Shown: positions 63,801-64,000 of the stretch, piece by piece
How the letters are laid out: every line of letters begins with the position of its first letter
Position numbering within the stretch: position 1 is the stretch's first letter
Assembly (NCBI RefSeq): GCF_043099285.1
Contig: NZ_CP170723.1
Coordinates: 434,001 to 498,000, forward strand
Source: Oryzobacter telluris
GTDB lineage: Bacteria; Actinomycetota; Actinomycetes; Actinomycetales; Dermatophilaceae
Direction of reading: 5' to 3'
DNA: 64,000 bases
The notes under the pieces: model-generated
What the model saw: only the letters and a program-made list of their open reading frames with translations
What the model was told of the DNA's origin: nothing
Databases searched by the model: none
Program-made: the position numbers and the translations under genes

Positions 63801-64000
63801 GACGGTCACGGTCTGCGACACCGCGGTGCGCCCGGTGTTGACCTCGACCTTGATGGAGGTCGCGGTGAGGGTGATGCCGCCGCCGAGGGAGAGGCTGAAC
63901 GTCTGGACGTCGAGCGAGCCGGCGACCCCGCCCGGGCCGATGACGAGGATGCCGGTGGCCGCGCCGATGGCGAGGATCGTCGTGGAGCCGGTGGTGAGGG
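30423..64000 (-). CDS. Giant multidomain cell-surface protein with C-terminal metzincin and membrane anchor (5' end outside window)
   Basis: One frame runs 33,578 nt without a stop and is still open at the right edge (the last bases translate as LTTGSTTILAIGAATG), so the protein exceeds 11,190 residues and its signal peptide lies outside. Order, N to C: ~121-residue beta repeats (to ~51,640) with FG-GAP blocks; Ig-like repeats (51,640-50,760 and 48,550-45,870); beta-rich non-repetitive stretches (50,750-48,600 and 45,870-43,300); RTX-like and related calcium-binding modules (43,290-39,480 and 37,400-32,650); Calx-beta-like domains (39,400-37,440); two LamG-like domains (32,340-31,190); a metzincin motif (30,885-30,917); a Pro/Ala linker and one TM helix (~30,480-30,555) with a basic tail. 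Cysteine is nearly absent; I noticed two close pairs. This is a C-terminally anchored, outward-facing protein; adhesion or matrix function is inference. Confidence 0.9.
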   Translation of the reverse strand, partial: LTTGSTTILAIGAATGILVIGPGGVAGSLDVQTFSLSLGGGITLTATSIKVEVNTGRTAVSQTVTVGTTTVAMALPAGPYVSVALLGAVLKLGATGPELAGSFAMRQGTAGDGSRVTVVAATDVSVDVTVGDDGARLVDGEGAFVLLTGGVAGYLTGKVTIAAGPVGAGADILLRVNTTTGAVDTSIDVGGRTLSVKFATGNVFEVSLSNLTLTIADVLSIEGSISFSDTTVNGQAAQVFAGDGLTIFLGRGPAKLSTGETNPLAVGVLLTNGRIGLVKIGSTWALSASGTVSIIGVPGVTLTGTVAARVNTTGLVINESLEMPGGASPVAVTFTTAAPVVELVATGATMAFGGQSLTGTFSFSKRGDDVVVAATGVTVSLGSTVAVTAGTGILLLTPAGVAGRLSAQIRVTVPGIELGTGLTLSVNSTATAVSTTVDVGGTTLVLDLPAGPYLRVEGTGLTVTVQGQSLTADVVVERATVAGAPVTTIALNRVDLTIGAGGNGVRITGGSGLFLVTTAGVAGRVSGTLVVTLPAGTSLSGALTLAVNTTSAAVTASIDVAGTPVALDVKAGPYLRFEGTGMVLTVLGQSLRGDLVVERSTSYGSDGLPGGSGPAADTQTVRLAMTNVSLALGGTTPVLTVTNGSAVLLLGPTGLAGRITGTVAVTVPQVSLAGTLTVEINTTAAVVDETFTVGTGAPVVLALPTGPYLRVTGTGITLSVLGQTLTGDVVITRTTDAAGAPVVRIRATGITLRLGGTSVAPVVSLTQTGTADLLLTSAGLAGHVSATIALNVPDVSATGTVDIAVNTTGASVALTDRTLPAGPYLRVAATNLRLSVIGQVLKADVVVEQVTTATGAKVVRVGLANASVVLLGTELAPKVALVGGSGLLVITPTGLAGSFGGSLVLDLGGALRLTGAFELGVNTTGTAVAESLQVGTSSVSVDLPAGPYVRLAGTGIVLEVGGQTLRGDVSVERTLSLGADGLVGGTGVNLDTTFVKIAATDVELAIGDGTRTVLTLTGGEALVVTNGTGIAASLSGTVALRNIPGVRLSGTFVVEINTSTTAVDESFTVGGLVRQLELPGAASTTTPLLRVRGVDVVVELGDGLALGADITVTKVGTTLTVTVADGRIALGSAAAPLVTLTGVNGTLVLTAAGMYGQVAATVQLDVPSVTLSGTFLVQFNTTTADQTLTSPSVTLVPGFRVVATGVTLVVAGQTLSGSVVIERRTGTTPEVSIAVAGLTLSFGSAVNVLAVHDWKGALLITSSGVAATFSGSLGAGTVANPYVFNLGSSITLSGTVALQVNTGSTAVDRTFSVTLPGGTTTTSIHLVAPAGPAFQVAVSGSLTVGPASFGGDFVVAQSTRPGYGGIPAGGGLPTATSVTGIATGDVNGDGALDLLLGTTGGTSLFLGTGPGAFQAAAARTWAGAAVAVALADLDRDGRLDVVVTQAGSTLVHLVTGGTAATTTPTVAAATVTFAATTTTLTTTGTATSVAVGDVTGDGFADVVVGATGSGATTRVFANLGKTTAGVWNGIETTASTSLGTDTATRAVLVVDLTNDGALDVVAVNTGAAHQIYRNLGLNAAGTTWLGLAAATTVANTAAARGAAAADLNGDGFRDLVVAVDGGPAVVHLNQKFSGTTWNGLGAGTAVNASPATTTGRSVVLADVDGDGDADLLLGTTTATLLFLNRGGSGADWKGFGAGTVVAAVPSDVVTLVRINADADADLLVGGSSLSVRLAQPTPVTRIGLANVTVSLKPSTGSGSNPGDAALSITNGQGAFVVAGSGVAGTFSGSVSATAGLFSGGITVGVRYNSTGGTVDETVEVGGASIAIVFGAGQVGTAAAPWIQVSGSGTVRIGDFVEIHGTVDFASGSVTFTDVVLFVGKGPYKNDDGTINTSAIGLVIEGLSGSASTVETSKRVLSVTGTVRLVGIPGLTLSGTISVQYNESTTAQGSIPGASSATVPYLSVAATDLTFAVNGVELKGGFSFTKGSNGNITVTLTTVSLALGTAPAGGLAPVTIGVATGTIVLGTGTAGGAAAGIVVALDGLVVAVNAPGVSVSSGASRLLLNTTTTTQTVSGYTIAAGSLRLQIGTATSKANVTIAGQSVSGVFVFEQVTGAVSPTAPAGTAPPRTTRIFASGVDIDLGTATGGVQVRNASALFVISPTGMAGRVTGGLTVIVPGAVIETAGLTVAVNTGTRAVNETVVVDGVSTSLVLPAGPYLRVEGTGIRIVIGGQRITGDIVLEKAVSGSASVVRVGLRNVTAAFGDGTTDVVTLSEGVGLLVITGASPGKTGGLAGTLSGRVRMNVPGVGLDAVLTLAINTRPLADGGVTDSVAFGEQPVTTTSLVVGDVNGDGRSDVVVGTSDGVFLYLNDGSGDPFDAIPAILLADGTAVTALALGDLDGDNRAELLVGTAAATLLFRNDGAGLFTAQTGVSLGTAARAIVIGAVDGTTGADVLVRSGTTLTLYSNLGTDSATGLWSGVGVGSAVTGTWTATQVLALGDVNGDGKLDLFVGSGASGVADALLLGAGNGTFAAGAVPGTSGTTSAVLVDVDGNGTLDLVRTTGSGVDVALNPGGTWSGFSAVVSVATGTVTAVGAGRLDTGTTTDLVTIDGTGPAQWRAAKGSGPLAASFPTATEIGVISITLPAGPYLKVTGNPVTITVGDLSLVGDISITQQTQAGGARVVTVAVTSMTLDLGAGLGTVTLSGAMVVGPGGLAARLTVVTDLSFGAGLTLGGTFRLVVNTGTAAVVVPDGSGTYRVPAGPYVQVVADPLTITFGTGGPVLSASVSIRTSSGAGGARTTVIAVSGGTFTIPSMQTLPVLTGVNGVLVLAPDGLAGTVSGTLDLRPGTLPAGVALTGTFGLAINRTSREVRESVTFDGATVSMVLPAGPYLRVSGDGVSLTVAGQTLTGNIALEQSGTGVSATTVIAFSGVRLALGDGTTELVRLEDGRGAFVLRGGAVSGSLSGTVVVSIPQVSLTGTVRLEVNTVAAAASTVSVVVGGQTVVVPTGGPVRVAIGGENLRLTVAGQTLAGTFWFEQVTTGTARTVRVRIPVASLFLGDDKGTTSTGDDAGFLLTVTDGAFLATPTGMAGRVTVTLDTATLGRLPFTLGTTTVRLELNTMPTRAVDAGLGIDLPAGRFLRVTLTTSLTIAGQSISGTFLVEQVASAGTDRVLNTTDDVKILKIAATNVGLFLGAPGTGTDSDGDEIGLRVAGGTALFLVTPQGLAGRVTAPSTLYLGEGITPVTATVVVEVNQLRRTVNGKVMPVAVDEQFVVDGQTLTLALPAGPYVAASLTGLSIDIGGQRFSADLRVESRTRLATDGSIPTVEVRDLTVAVSNLGLRLGSPERDVVVVSNGSGVLKVIGATAGVKGGVVGRIVADVAVDVPGVLFSGTFDVRLNTTLTNQPLQIAGLTTPETTDDVTVTVERGVLVSGTGVALEVAGQRLTGSFTFKKNAATGVVTVGLKNVSLALGNGTTTFVTVGITSGAIMIVPPQGATAGGVAAKIAVTLTLAPSLASDITVADATAELVINTTTRLINTSVDVDGTAVPLVAPAGPYLRVTVGVGAPVAVTIKGQSLTARVVFEQRTTSNGTKVVRVAFTDVNLFLGDSGRGVRLSNGSGAVILTAGGIAGEVEGTVALEGLPVSITATLKLQVNNLGVPVAEIVAFAGLDAVTDTQGTASVREVQRLLVTATTGSYTLAYDKNGNGRIEAGEITAALAVAATAAQVESALETLTGQGVAVAAIAGGFTVTWDANGNRAQLLGNVRVLNLPAGPYLRIAADALAITIFKNGVDASGGTVVISADVAFERVGPVGSQLTKIAFANATVAGNQGISGPGAANGITAASGALIIFPPNAVTVPAGPGVTLVRTTTGGIAGVLTGRINIPVGGASVGLGVNTTGVQVKQSVAVGSGSVAIDLAPGISFLVQDLDFSFGDVLEIRAGNFAINGDSFSGSGLEIFIGKGPSKRADGSLNPAAIGILVTNATMAFKNVPGVGFALRITGTLALVGLDGLTVSGDVTFEANTATTDQNVPGYAPALVAGTYRFISQNTVIGVAGIFQLSGTLGLTRAPSGDLDITLANAGLLVAIGGRDVAKLTGYGAFSISPVTGFRLVGFKVTDFKLFPKVGDPSLAPGTTATLFPTADLATPLRNAVVTPGQLGGTITVVFNDPNGVGLRPETITDPDAEFQLLVGGVAIPGVTVSGVPTKVSGNKYRYTYTGTIPQGLVTVRFLNGGFSDTAGAMVMGEDESFVVFQPTTLQPKPGPVATLASPGNGGSITAAQINAQRYIDITWTSLAPADGVAPEPIRKSTIESATIAPFVVTGPLGDLAVVGGRPVLIGTPLLISGRADTATTVTYRYFLKDSLPSNTVGLFLPGVVTLTFDGGAVQSGTTATGFVSNTTGQTQTFTIDASAPGAATTGGPISLGPLTLQGPSVGLADFGFADGMVVLTIAVGVDRASLAFGGSATSTTTGPSATQTSSGVTVDLVGVLGTFDLAVDVLGLLSGNVRIAPTGKWNLRVASLTAVVPNVASLSATGVLVGYDPNGGDDQKLIVINTATISFPRLGITGRLRPYDASLGRNLDVDDDATLATGVTPGLVIRPNGFSLGTAELAYGLPLGADGLPVDPGNAVAPATTDQKITFGGVLELDDIRIGVSGLTVTFGADPFASFTGAIYIATGGAKLFPGKAFGATLTDRLTADDRRPDGTLDDEAFRATLTFTNGVVDSFELVVDTLEIRLGTFVTLSSVNFRLDTGAIGTSEEMVSFTSVSAKVTVGGLSLTGEGRNFAITGDGSFKAKTGFGVFLAIGSSTGSSFAWPEFLPIRIDAIGIQWEDIEHHPEDFVLTLSASVTEIKGISGLTFSGSIQGIKIAPALLAEGKFPIIGLDSIAVRVSGKMFGGELTAGLIGGILKLDSTYAIIGALDTTTPVFKRVFYLGIEGGFSIAGMAGFTIRLGLSELGPLQVFINVEVPGGLVIFPPIGLALNDFAAGVEFFKTLPSIEDPLALRGPDFALPTDISAATWLTSLQNQVARQAKTIAENPGRDGFFAAFTSPMVITGSAKIYTIFTSQQVFNGQVTVKISTDGKLLIIGKLNFAADNLSISGRLYADLSKISTGNATLLFLADVPDQIRLLTIYGKIKMGFRDSSGNEVTFDVVSLPDAAATATRPTVDTVTPTPGGGRVDAGVINKPGTKYVDVVFTAPNGAALDIASILDSGAEFDIIFNGNTGTVRTTTSGTPVPIVTITLSDGVAFAPLVLSGDRVTYTYRRPGDTSDTVVVVVDASDESLTGSPDLMALAVSRTGTNRFRYDIGTADVPIGTMTLRFAAGAFKNANTRAPDGTLVTGAGNAESTVTFRLTAATGTIVSPTPGASVDVNVLNGRNWIDVSFTAPAGFTVDLASIRDLAAEFTLGGAGLGSIRLDTTQAPTRLGTTGLTFRYWLVGRFAATGDVTLTYLPNAWSYALNVSAVALATITIPVAGTSTPSSVITITLPAAGTSGIATDFVVDATSVLAGGWLSALTFSATNGWTFAVDPSRSVQQGASANQFIIPVLVHKGSETLGSVVTPTLTNAPISYSGPTSDGTQPGTTVPVTIAARQGSYIDVQFRPSQGVPPYVLDMLATLGDEITFSGFGGTGISIVSGGVTDLGNGLYRFLLSGSFRPGQVDVVFHLDKFGDNSARAPPVGATETQSFLVTGSTGDVVSTTPGTSTTPEKVVTLSGAAIGRDLVNGRHYLEITFRPSAGFDLDHGTIGGGEIELRAADGTLIALATPVRVGLTNTYRYAFLSDLGVGKHTILFVAGSFGDTGGTVNLAETEEFTVATPIAALADPIRGQIIDAKDFNGRGYVDITFAAFHDNAVAGASITDAGAEITITAGGTTLTVNGAALLVSGSTYRYFFTGHASGALTVAFIDGSWANTGGILWSSQSQVVGGTTYAASLNPGVEADVSEAATRPRTWFDVTFTPVPGTTVDASSILTGAWATDGEFTLSGAGSEGLVFASVLQVDADTFRYMFTGTLTPGTVTVGFRAGSWWDSEGNRAAAGTSSFRLITQGTSFFIEVSGGIRLEAAGLTSEPLLDLRAEVVLEIDTARRLFTLTFAGQLSIYKLGTVGATSGRFVLDMGDGLAAVPQFWGVATLETNFSSLEQYGLKLFAKGTLQINLTGRTRTETLTLRGLGEGGTDLTRTFVLNPYSFGLELVGQAIVVAPGTTTELMRIQGGFFLNIQATPTPALQMYLTGELSFGSGAAQLVYGSATGVLLMSTTTAGGAIPGVAGKFTVSAERGIGLPNMGTLFSASGSVSIMFNTTLRDQTFKIPDAFLPLLHPGEPTEIVIYGAAPGLDGQRRSDAPPGGEIYVKAVIQAQLTIGGVLNLNGFIGITAAIDPTGTAYFKVDGAVGTTIPFLGSLTGAVNLAVYVGARTGIVGRIQLTLGSNVIPGVRFNGQFLLEINTFSTSQQIQTFAVNQSGGRFNGFVRDAAGNLVVTTQTISVTGGFRLEMGGELVIANTLTINGHVLLTLSLAGSNPMLELIVNGTISLAPIGNLSLIDSGFRINADGLVARVQIALDAGTSDFGDGVGLGITANAVLALNTTGRTQTLGSSTVEAGFLLHIDGSIDFLGIATGSGVLDIRVSPTGFELTFALRFTLGPLTFEASGGAAVYGGTDPGFAMRLSIHASADALVFSIDASGTMQLNTRDATTIGIAGNSFLLDLNGTVSILKVFTFDAGMRFEIGRERQGGPAKSGAWYFNAHAGVDFFGLASLSGTIFLNSDGDFDLQLAGYMQLGSSSFGLRGDFSIGITSIHDYDSTLATEYYLFRLSGSASVRVRAFGVTLLGLGIGFTFSFDTRTIGMDGRVPIVLSVHIEVDLWLFSVSADANFTIGYLQFPKPTWMASNGVLTNGSYRTWSASDRALVLNVGDQAHRNARNIGTDATDIHENVLIEQIGSGPNGATIKVTAFGRSNTYEHVTSISGSFDGGNDIVTIAPGVTVPVTINGGLGDDVITFSGTGGGTLNGDEGNDVISVTGSGNATVNGGADRDFLEHEGTGTVTLNGDGGTDVLTGSSATDQLFGGSENDQLQGLAAVYDGGSGNDNLFITLDTTRAPVITGGAGTDILTLTLAGGSDTLVMTAVDDTTSTQDGVRLALNGVNRDTTGLEVLLVDAGTGSDTITVGYLASAQLTQVSIDVGAGSTDAVVVLGSSADETVTLTYVTRAGRPANEVSIAGIGGYGVWVGNGVRSQGDTIEVRGADGADRLDASALTTDRVAVILRGEGGNDRLIGTPFDDVLDGGDGNDRVTGGAGRDTFVDSSGRDTLVESFNSDFGLYDSLFVVGTAAGNGVDFTSGTVEDLSGIFEAAEIEGGTGANRFLIGDADGAVLIGGIARSATAWTGDATLTPLGGNDVVRVELRNAIGTRVHVTDSAGTDRLEVWGTSLRDDLVVDVTSGRGQVRRVLPGGAADQSAVDHSGIDLVEIRTLGGGDRVAVRRTAVEHLVQLGEGDDLLAIGTLAAVGFTAATWPNTGGLLDDIDALLTVDGGSGPGSLTGLDIVSLDDTGDTTTNAGVITSTTVNGFGLSPAGITYLGVENLFMGNGSGNDTVVIDSSHTGPARPTTINTYDGNDLVIIRSTSGPVTVDTGADDDTIRISSTSTGIGGVISGITSVLTLEGGTGTDRLFVDDVATSAEVIGVVTNHSIAGLGMTLTGSAPRPSLVQVVTVQNAADGRFTLTVAGLGTTSQLDYDATAAQVRRALEALDGIDAGDVVVARAGGRWAITWAGALAGEAGWARLITLNAVGSYPLTGAPSGPAVLTSVTRMSDGYLGYAGFESLDLSLGSGSDVLTVDSTLAGTTTVNAGPGNDRVFVEAVGGTTRVNGQGGTDWLVVNAVPDAPGTNPMDGQRLTLDGGAGSDTSVVGLWGVGNSRIDVIDTGYDGGTNVLYIEGPATSDTFLLRSGLVALLSARQGDGRFASAEKVTYTDGINGSVVINGNAGDDTFALDDTSTVVTVNGGSGNDKFRVGQVFTAYTLDVEFGIPAAQFFVSTRGSLSNGISFPAVLNGGSGDDVFEVFRNKATLTLNGDAGDDTFIVRTFVAESAVTAVNAGQGRDFIQYATNAPVNIDGGEGNDLVVVIGTEVGDTFVVTATGVYGAGRFVSYVNVERLSVYGMEGDDRFFVVSTNPAVQTSIFGGLGSDRIEVGGQAPAVQADDLLGHSGLVRNSVESTVAGSWTGIPVDGVGTEILDDDAPALSVDTIGVGTIVVGEGSQTVTGTIRIRPTFVPTTEVEVTVVAPAIDINGRSRALELSLDGVTWQTSVTLVFAAGSTASQMLRVRAIFDNAAEGDLLVPLQTMVAGRLTGTVSSATATTLTAGGASPFGTRTLAGLQVVITSGTGAGQVRTIVSNTSNSLTVAAWAVALDSTSRWMVRGVGEYAGLVVGNTVVRLLDDERPVVAVVQPSGGIAVVEPVGSGGPGGTSETYTVQLTRAPLGTVTVTITGGPQLRLQLATSAEFVDAAEGATPSSSLTLTFTTANWDALRTIIVTAVGDGAVEGQHVVIVGSVVTSSDTITGTVAGLTGRPDEFTVAGTPYTAHTLRGLLIRITGGTGAGQVRTVWDNLANTIVVDQDWDVLPDATSTFVITGYTAPAATGELTGTVTAVSGDNRTVTLTGVTLPTAAGGLTGAILRIVGLTGEVFYRVIASNTATTITVVDPWGVGAFVLGTTKVVVVGLPGATVPGVQVLVHDADTKGVVVSPTGDTVLRLVEGALATQFGGTATYTVRLTRSPAAGETVTVTLLPIATQTLDIDGPDCGLPSGCSRIQVEFVATGTQVVQSDGSLRLTFTAGTWAVPQTVTLRAVQDTIVDGNDVQAFPERSRRLTGIQGPLFVSGGEDPNPPVQLSLDGYLPILLPGESSGAPLPVTASTAGAVEPAQVDRLIVHNEDSPAADVGRLSATRIAGLGMAGDSVLGGVTVLGGIVYSAFEDLTVLLGYGADTFTVDTTHVGTTTIDAGRGSDTVSVRTVVGHTLVLGKEGDDTFRIGSTGGVLDLLAALLVLDGGAGADTAWLDDSADLNDNLGTITQGTVTGLDMAAGPGGTDELGRPRALDQVYAVTPRAGATSFTVVLSQVKDGVTTGIGAVTFAVGTTPEAVRLALQLLLFPQTSGADTGVSMTCGVAGVTRCSESVYVWMSGGTYLIGFRGEVNADPAHPVTVRLDALGTGAAATDGPRRDGITYDGLETLNLSLGSGSDVLNVQGTRPVTNVSFGLGDDRVYVSSKATVGLTEKPQFLAGDLDLVQGTLNLDLGAGRHTLLVSDEDSPVGDTSVLLTDVSAAALARDAALAATGEIFLVGLAPAGISWKAGPTGTFADGIRIWTGSGADGITVNGTHNRAGVRTTTWVNTGLGNDLVVVSLTAGQDGFLVLNTQGPNDNVLPLASPGLGDGDEPTSPDTVVVITVNGAALAAGRYVVSSRQDIVGLFDSLNPGDSVGVTLDVRTVTTKRASGTTTVDLATLGTTAHAVVGIRVWVNGVLTSFTQSGTVLTIAAGTQRDGAASFVVVEVTRRHTETFTVPTLGGPDDDDVDARGSSLPLVIFGGQGADTIRTGTGGDIVVGDRGRVLWFTPGTVPVTGLGGVVVDAAVLAALEAAATAVSGHGGFGDKTDGVEGLVGIVVTVDPTIGAGDTISTGLGSDIVLGGAGGDAITTNDGETATTSDQPNIVIADHGFVDTVLLDGDPADLDRIWSTDVTSGGNDTVTTGNGDDVVIGGTGADVVNGGNGRNIVVGDNGRFTAIATETRRWGQLPLSSGVLETVSPTVGGSDTITTGADLDVVLGGAAGDIIDVGAGNDLVLGDHGIITWLVLGGSLQIARAAVIDNAIGGADVIRGRAGEDVLVGGAAGDTIDAGDGRDLVFGDNVVLDRTTTFGNHTSPRFRILSGSKIYSTDLLTAGQALVTAAWQLDPAGTTAWSDFRITLVDHDTATQALNDNRFGNDYVAGGAGDDIIFGQLGNDTIQGDGSIDGTPVGAVRDAAGRLTLVPSVGATTDGDDYIEGGGGRDIVFGGLGRDDIIGGSSDLYSLTTMGQRPDVGDLLFGGSGQAAGRNDETALHGRDSDTIVGDNGQVLRIVVSAANPVYPVFTYDTYGEAVRLLPRAVVLLDYSPGGPDLNPTRFPGMTQAASAGSGTGTVDVWGSDEVHGEAGDDTVYTGGGNDVVFGDAGDDDVVGGWGHDWISGGTGTDGVIGDDGRIYTSRNGLTELLNGVTTANLQVEITTPGRIQVAVIFPTGRLTKAVDITPFALDGRFDNPLFVPNYANDVIFGGLGDDFLHGASGDDAISGAEAALNSWAATYTGAVPTGVVETSWTRPFNDGTLLGFDRARGDFILYDEYDPRRIIQLTATGGLSKTGSGLMWFLSHDAAERPAGTTGTASDGDDVIFGAHGNDWLVGGTGRDTMWGGWGNDLLDGDDLKTTNGGLNDTTDTDATYEDRAYGGAGLDVLIANTGGDRLIDWVGEFNSYLVPFSAFGAATVSRSPNPQLQDFLYRLSQAQGADFTIAQLVGAGSVARFGEPFGEAAVVTQKDDAWQDQTGGPRDPQPGNIPGGKRDVLRTADFNSTATLDGFFVDSGSFAIENGALSVAAASLGRDAAAVFYVDTYLPIYYEIFANITTVKPTGGWSANAYIIFDYFSPTDFKFAGIDMSTNKLVMGRHTTAGWVVDKWTNYNAKAGTFLPMTVAVNGTTVTVSVNGAAALTNTFAARIIDGKAYGLNKGMVGMGSDNARGQFDNVQVRVLPPQVTLDTTVDLTKDAAKITPRPAGTWSSGTTGLTGSAAAGQPALAVVPVPNPATGATSGGRIASTSWLELTTTLKTSGMAGIAFDVYGPDNLKLAVLDVPGQRVLLGHVNPRGGFVVDTAVAWVLSASTSYTLTVTLKGASASLMVNGSFAVSAGYNAGVVDGYAGLLTRGSSATFTSVRLRTDDPAYIPPAVFLRATSAGPGVATSPSSGAALSAAAATATTTARATWLAAGASATLLAGLEVVVTSLPGTELGATVGSTVYLDDDAAGWGWSATGGRMDLLSVLLHELGHVLGLGHTDDGLMAALLAPGARLAAPLSRTGSTPASATSSTTRAVPAPEVARRTGPAITDERDARPHVAAVEVVAVVGAVAAATRTGAVAPWAPVLTGAAPSRAPGVGAVPAAGAAGPTTLVLAVLLLWLVRLVLTGLGATPLTSRERRGGGGADGTLRV
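30830..31140 (-). other. Matrixin-like metzincin domain with intact zinc motif
   Basis: HELGHVLGLGH is encoded at 30,885-30,917 and matches HExxHxxGxxH exactly; a methionine follows in GLMAALL, in the place of the Met-turn. Preceding strands (VYLDDDAAGWGWS) resemble matrixins. The domain is short (~100 residues), so it may be minimal. It lies just before the membrane anchor. Confidence 0.65.
31190..32340 (-). other. Two LamG-like jelly-roll domains
   Basis: Two ~180-residue related halves. Each has 'YxIFDYFSP/IAFDVYGP-xxFKFAGIDM/LKLAVLDV', then 'GRHTTAGWVVDKW / GHVNPRGGFVVDTA', then 'TVAVNGTTVTVSVNG / TVTLKGASASLMVNG', and finish with 'FDNVQVRV / FTSVRLR'. This is the concanavalin-like fold, often carbohydrate-binding. 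Confidence 0.6.
32650..37400 (-). repeat. RTX-like calcium-binding region 2
   Basis: From ~37,400 to 35,380 it holds two more ~180-residue modules; from ~35,370 to 32,650 dense RTX motifs dominate: FGGQGADTIRTGTGGDIVVG, GGTGADVVNGGNGRNIVVGD, GGGGRDIVFGGLGRDDIIGG, TGGGNDVVFGDAGDDDVVGG, GGTGRDTMWGGWGNDLLDGD. These fold into calcium-filled beta-rolls. Confidence 0.8.
37440..39400 (-). other. Calx-beta-like domains with ~70-residue inserts
   Basis: Calx-beta-type strands (GVGTIVVGEGSQTVTGTIRI, VEPVGSGGPGGTSETYTVQL, VRLTRSPAAGETVTVTL) alternate with a module built around GTGAGQVRT (near 38,905-38,940 and 38,266-38,305) and a third relative (LRIVGLTGEVFYRVIASNTA). Confidence 0.55.
39480..43290 (-). 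repeat. RTX-like calcium-binding region 1
   Basis: Runs of 'GGxGxDxU' nonapeptide-like motifs: INGGLGDDVITFSG, NGDEGNDVISV, GGSENDQLQG, DGGDGNDRVTGGAGRDT, NGNAGDDTF. They are mixed with larger ~180-residue modules containing 'LGSGSDVLTVDST' and 'TTVNAGPGNDRVFV'. Confidence 0.7.
45870..48550 (-). repeat. Ig-like repeats in the giant protein
   Basis: Seven copies of a ~110-residue unit ending in a shared motif of the form 'Y/F-R-Y-x-FxG-x-G-x-VxF--GSW-DxxG' (TYRYFFTGHASGALTVAFID, TFRYMFTGTLTPGTVTVGFR). Two further copies lie at about 51,640-50,760. Confidence 0.65.
51640..56090 (-). repeat. Third block of ~121-residue repeats with an EF-hand-like loop
   Basis: About eleven units, several with the AGPY motif (near 55,350, 55,730, 54,150, 53,350 and 52,700). 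At 52,869-52,907 the canonical calcium loop DKNGNGRIEAGEI sits inside an inserted module. Confidence 0.75.
56090..57020 (-). other. Second FG-GAP/VCBS block in the giant protein
   Basis: Six or so blades with GDVNGDGRSDVVVG, LGDLDGDNRAELLVG, LGDVNGDGKLDLFVG and DVDGNGTLDLV, again flanked on both sides by 121-residue repeats. It starts within a repeat unit just after VNTT-like sequence (INTRPLADGG), as the first block does, so the propellers look inserted at an equivalent place in the repeat. Confidence 0.8.
57030..58780 (-). repeat. Second block of ~121-residue repeats
   Basis: About five degenerate copies between the two propeller blocks, for example LPAGPYLRVEGTGIRIVIGG near 57,340. Some copies lack the AGPY motif (WIQVSGSGTVRIGDF near 58,470). 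Confidence 0.7.
58790..59920 (-). other. First FG-GAP/VCBS block in the giant protein
   Basis: Roughly seven blades of ~50 residues with the Ca-binding signature 'D-x-NGDG-x-D' followed by 'LLLGT' (GDVNGDGALDLLLG, DLDRDGRLDVVV, DLNGDGFRDLVV, DVDGDGDADLLLG). This pattern forms a beta-propeller, as in integrin alpha chains, and commonly mediates adhesion. Confidence 0.8.
59960..64000 (-). repeat. ~121-residue repeat array, N-terminal block of the giant protein
   Basis: About eleven tandem units of ~363 bp. Each begins near LPAGPYLRVxGTG, continues 'LTVxGQxLxGDxxxE', then 'VxLxLG', 'GLAGRxSGTVxVxVP' and ends 'xLxVNTT--AV'. The unit from LPAGPYLRVEG to the next AGPYLRFEG is 121 residues. The units differ at the DNA level, indicating old duplications under protein-level selection. 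Confidence 0.8.

Noticed and set aside
51640..64000. Repeat array as an assembly artefact or DNA satellite
   Set aside because: Units are divergent in DNA and conserved only as protein, so simple duplication of reads cannot explain them, although the total length still needs long-read support.

Overview
The window is very GC-rich, with strong G/C preference at third codon positions. Its gene families (GPP34, DUF4193, DrrA/DrrB-type ABC exporter with DUF4097, MetNIQ, actinobacterial xylose isomerase, AldO-type alditol oxidase) point to a high-GC Gram-positive, probably a soil or plant-associated member of the Actinomycetia, perhaps Micrococcales. This placement is inferred from gene families; there is no rRNA or tRNA in the window.

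Positions 1-30422 are a dense, ordinary chromosome with short operons. In order: the 3' end of a large-subunit catalase (katE); a hemerythrin-like protein; a translationally coupled pair, a YqcI/YcgG (GntA-like) haem protein and a DUF1989 protein; a membrane-anchored OmpA-domain protein; a class V PLP aminotransferase with a membrane protein; an M50 membrane metalloprotease with a PqqD-like N-terminus next to a small repeat protein with a leader-like start; an isopenicillin-N-synthase-family oxygenase broken by a 1-nt frameshift; the methionine importer metQ-metN-metI; a GPP34 protein; an operon of ribbon-helix-helix regulator, DUF4097 protein and DrrAB-like exporter; a fused ABC exporter behind a DtxR/IdeR-like iron box; a coiled-coil protein; DUF4193; a GAF-GAF-SpoIIE phosphatase; a DUF2218 fragment; a sugar locus (aldO, galM, xylA, ROK repressor); and a START/SRPBCC protein preceded by what looks like an ArsR remnant.

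Positions 30423-64000, more than half the window, are one uninterrupted minus-strand reading frame of about 11,190 codons that is still open at the right edge. It encodes the C-terminal part of a giant, almost cysteine-free, beta-rich surface protein. From N to C the visible part holds about two dozen ~121-residue repeats interrupted by two FG-GAP/VCBS blocks, an EF-hand-like loop, Ig-like repeats, long non-repetitive beta-rich stretches, calcium-binding RTX-like blocks, Calx-beta-like domains carrying ~70-residue inserts, a large second RTX block, two LamG-like jelly-roll domains, a metzincin zinc-protease motif (HELGHVLGLGH) and a C-terminal membrane anchor with a basic tail. Its stop codon overlaps the GTG start of a beta-helix lipoprotein, so the two look like one translationally coupled cell-surface unit. 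This is the most unusual content of the window.

Regulatory sites that can be read directly include two canonical TTGACA-17 promoters, an 11-bp-phased array of TGACGTCA-like operators in front of the RHH gene, a LacI-type operator between aldO and galM, a likely ROK operator between xylA and its repressor, an ArsR-type operator, and several hairpin terminators.
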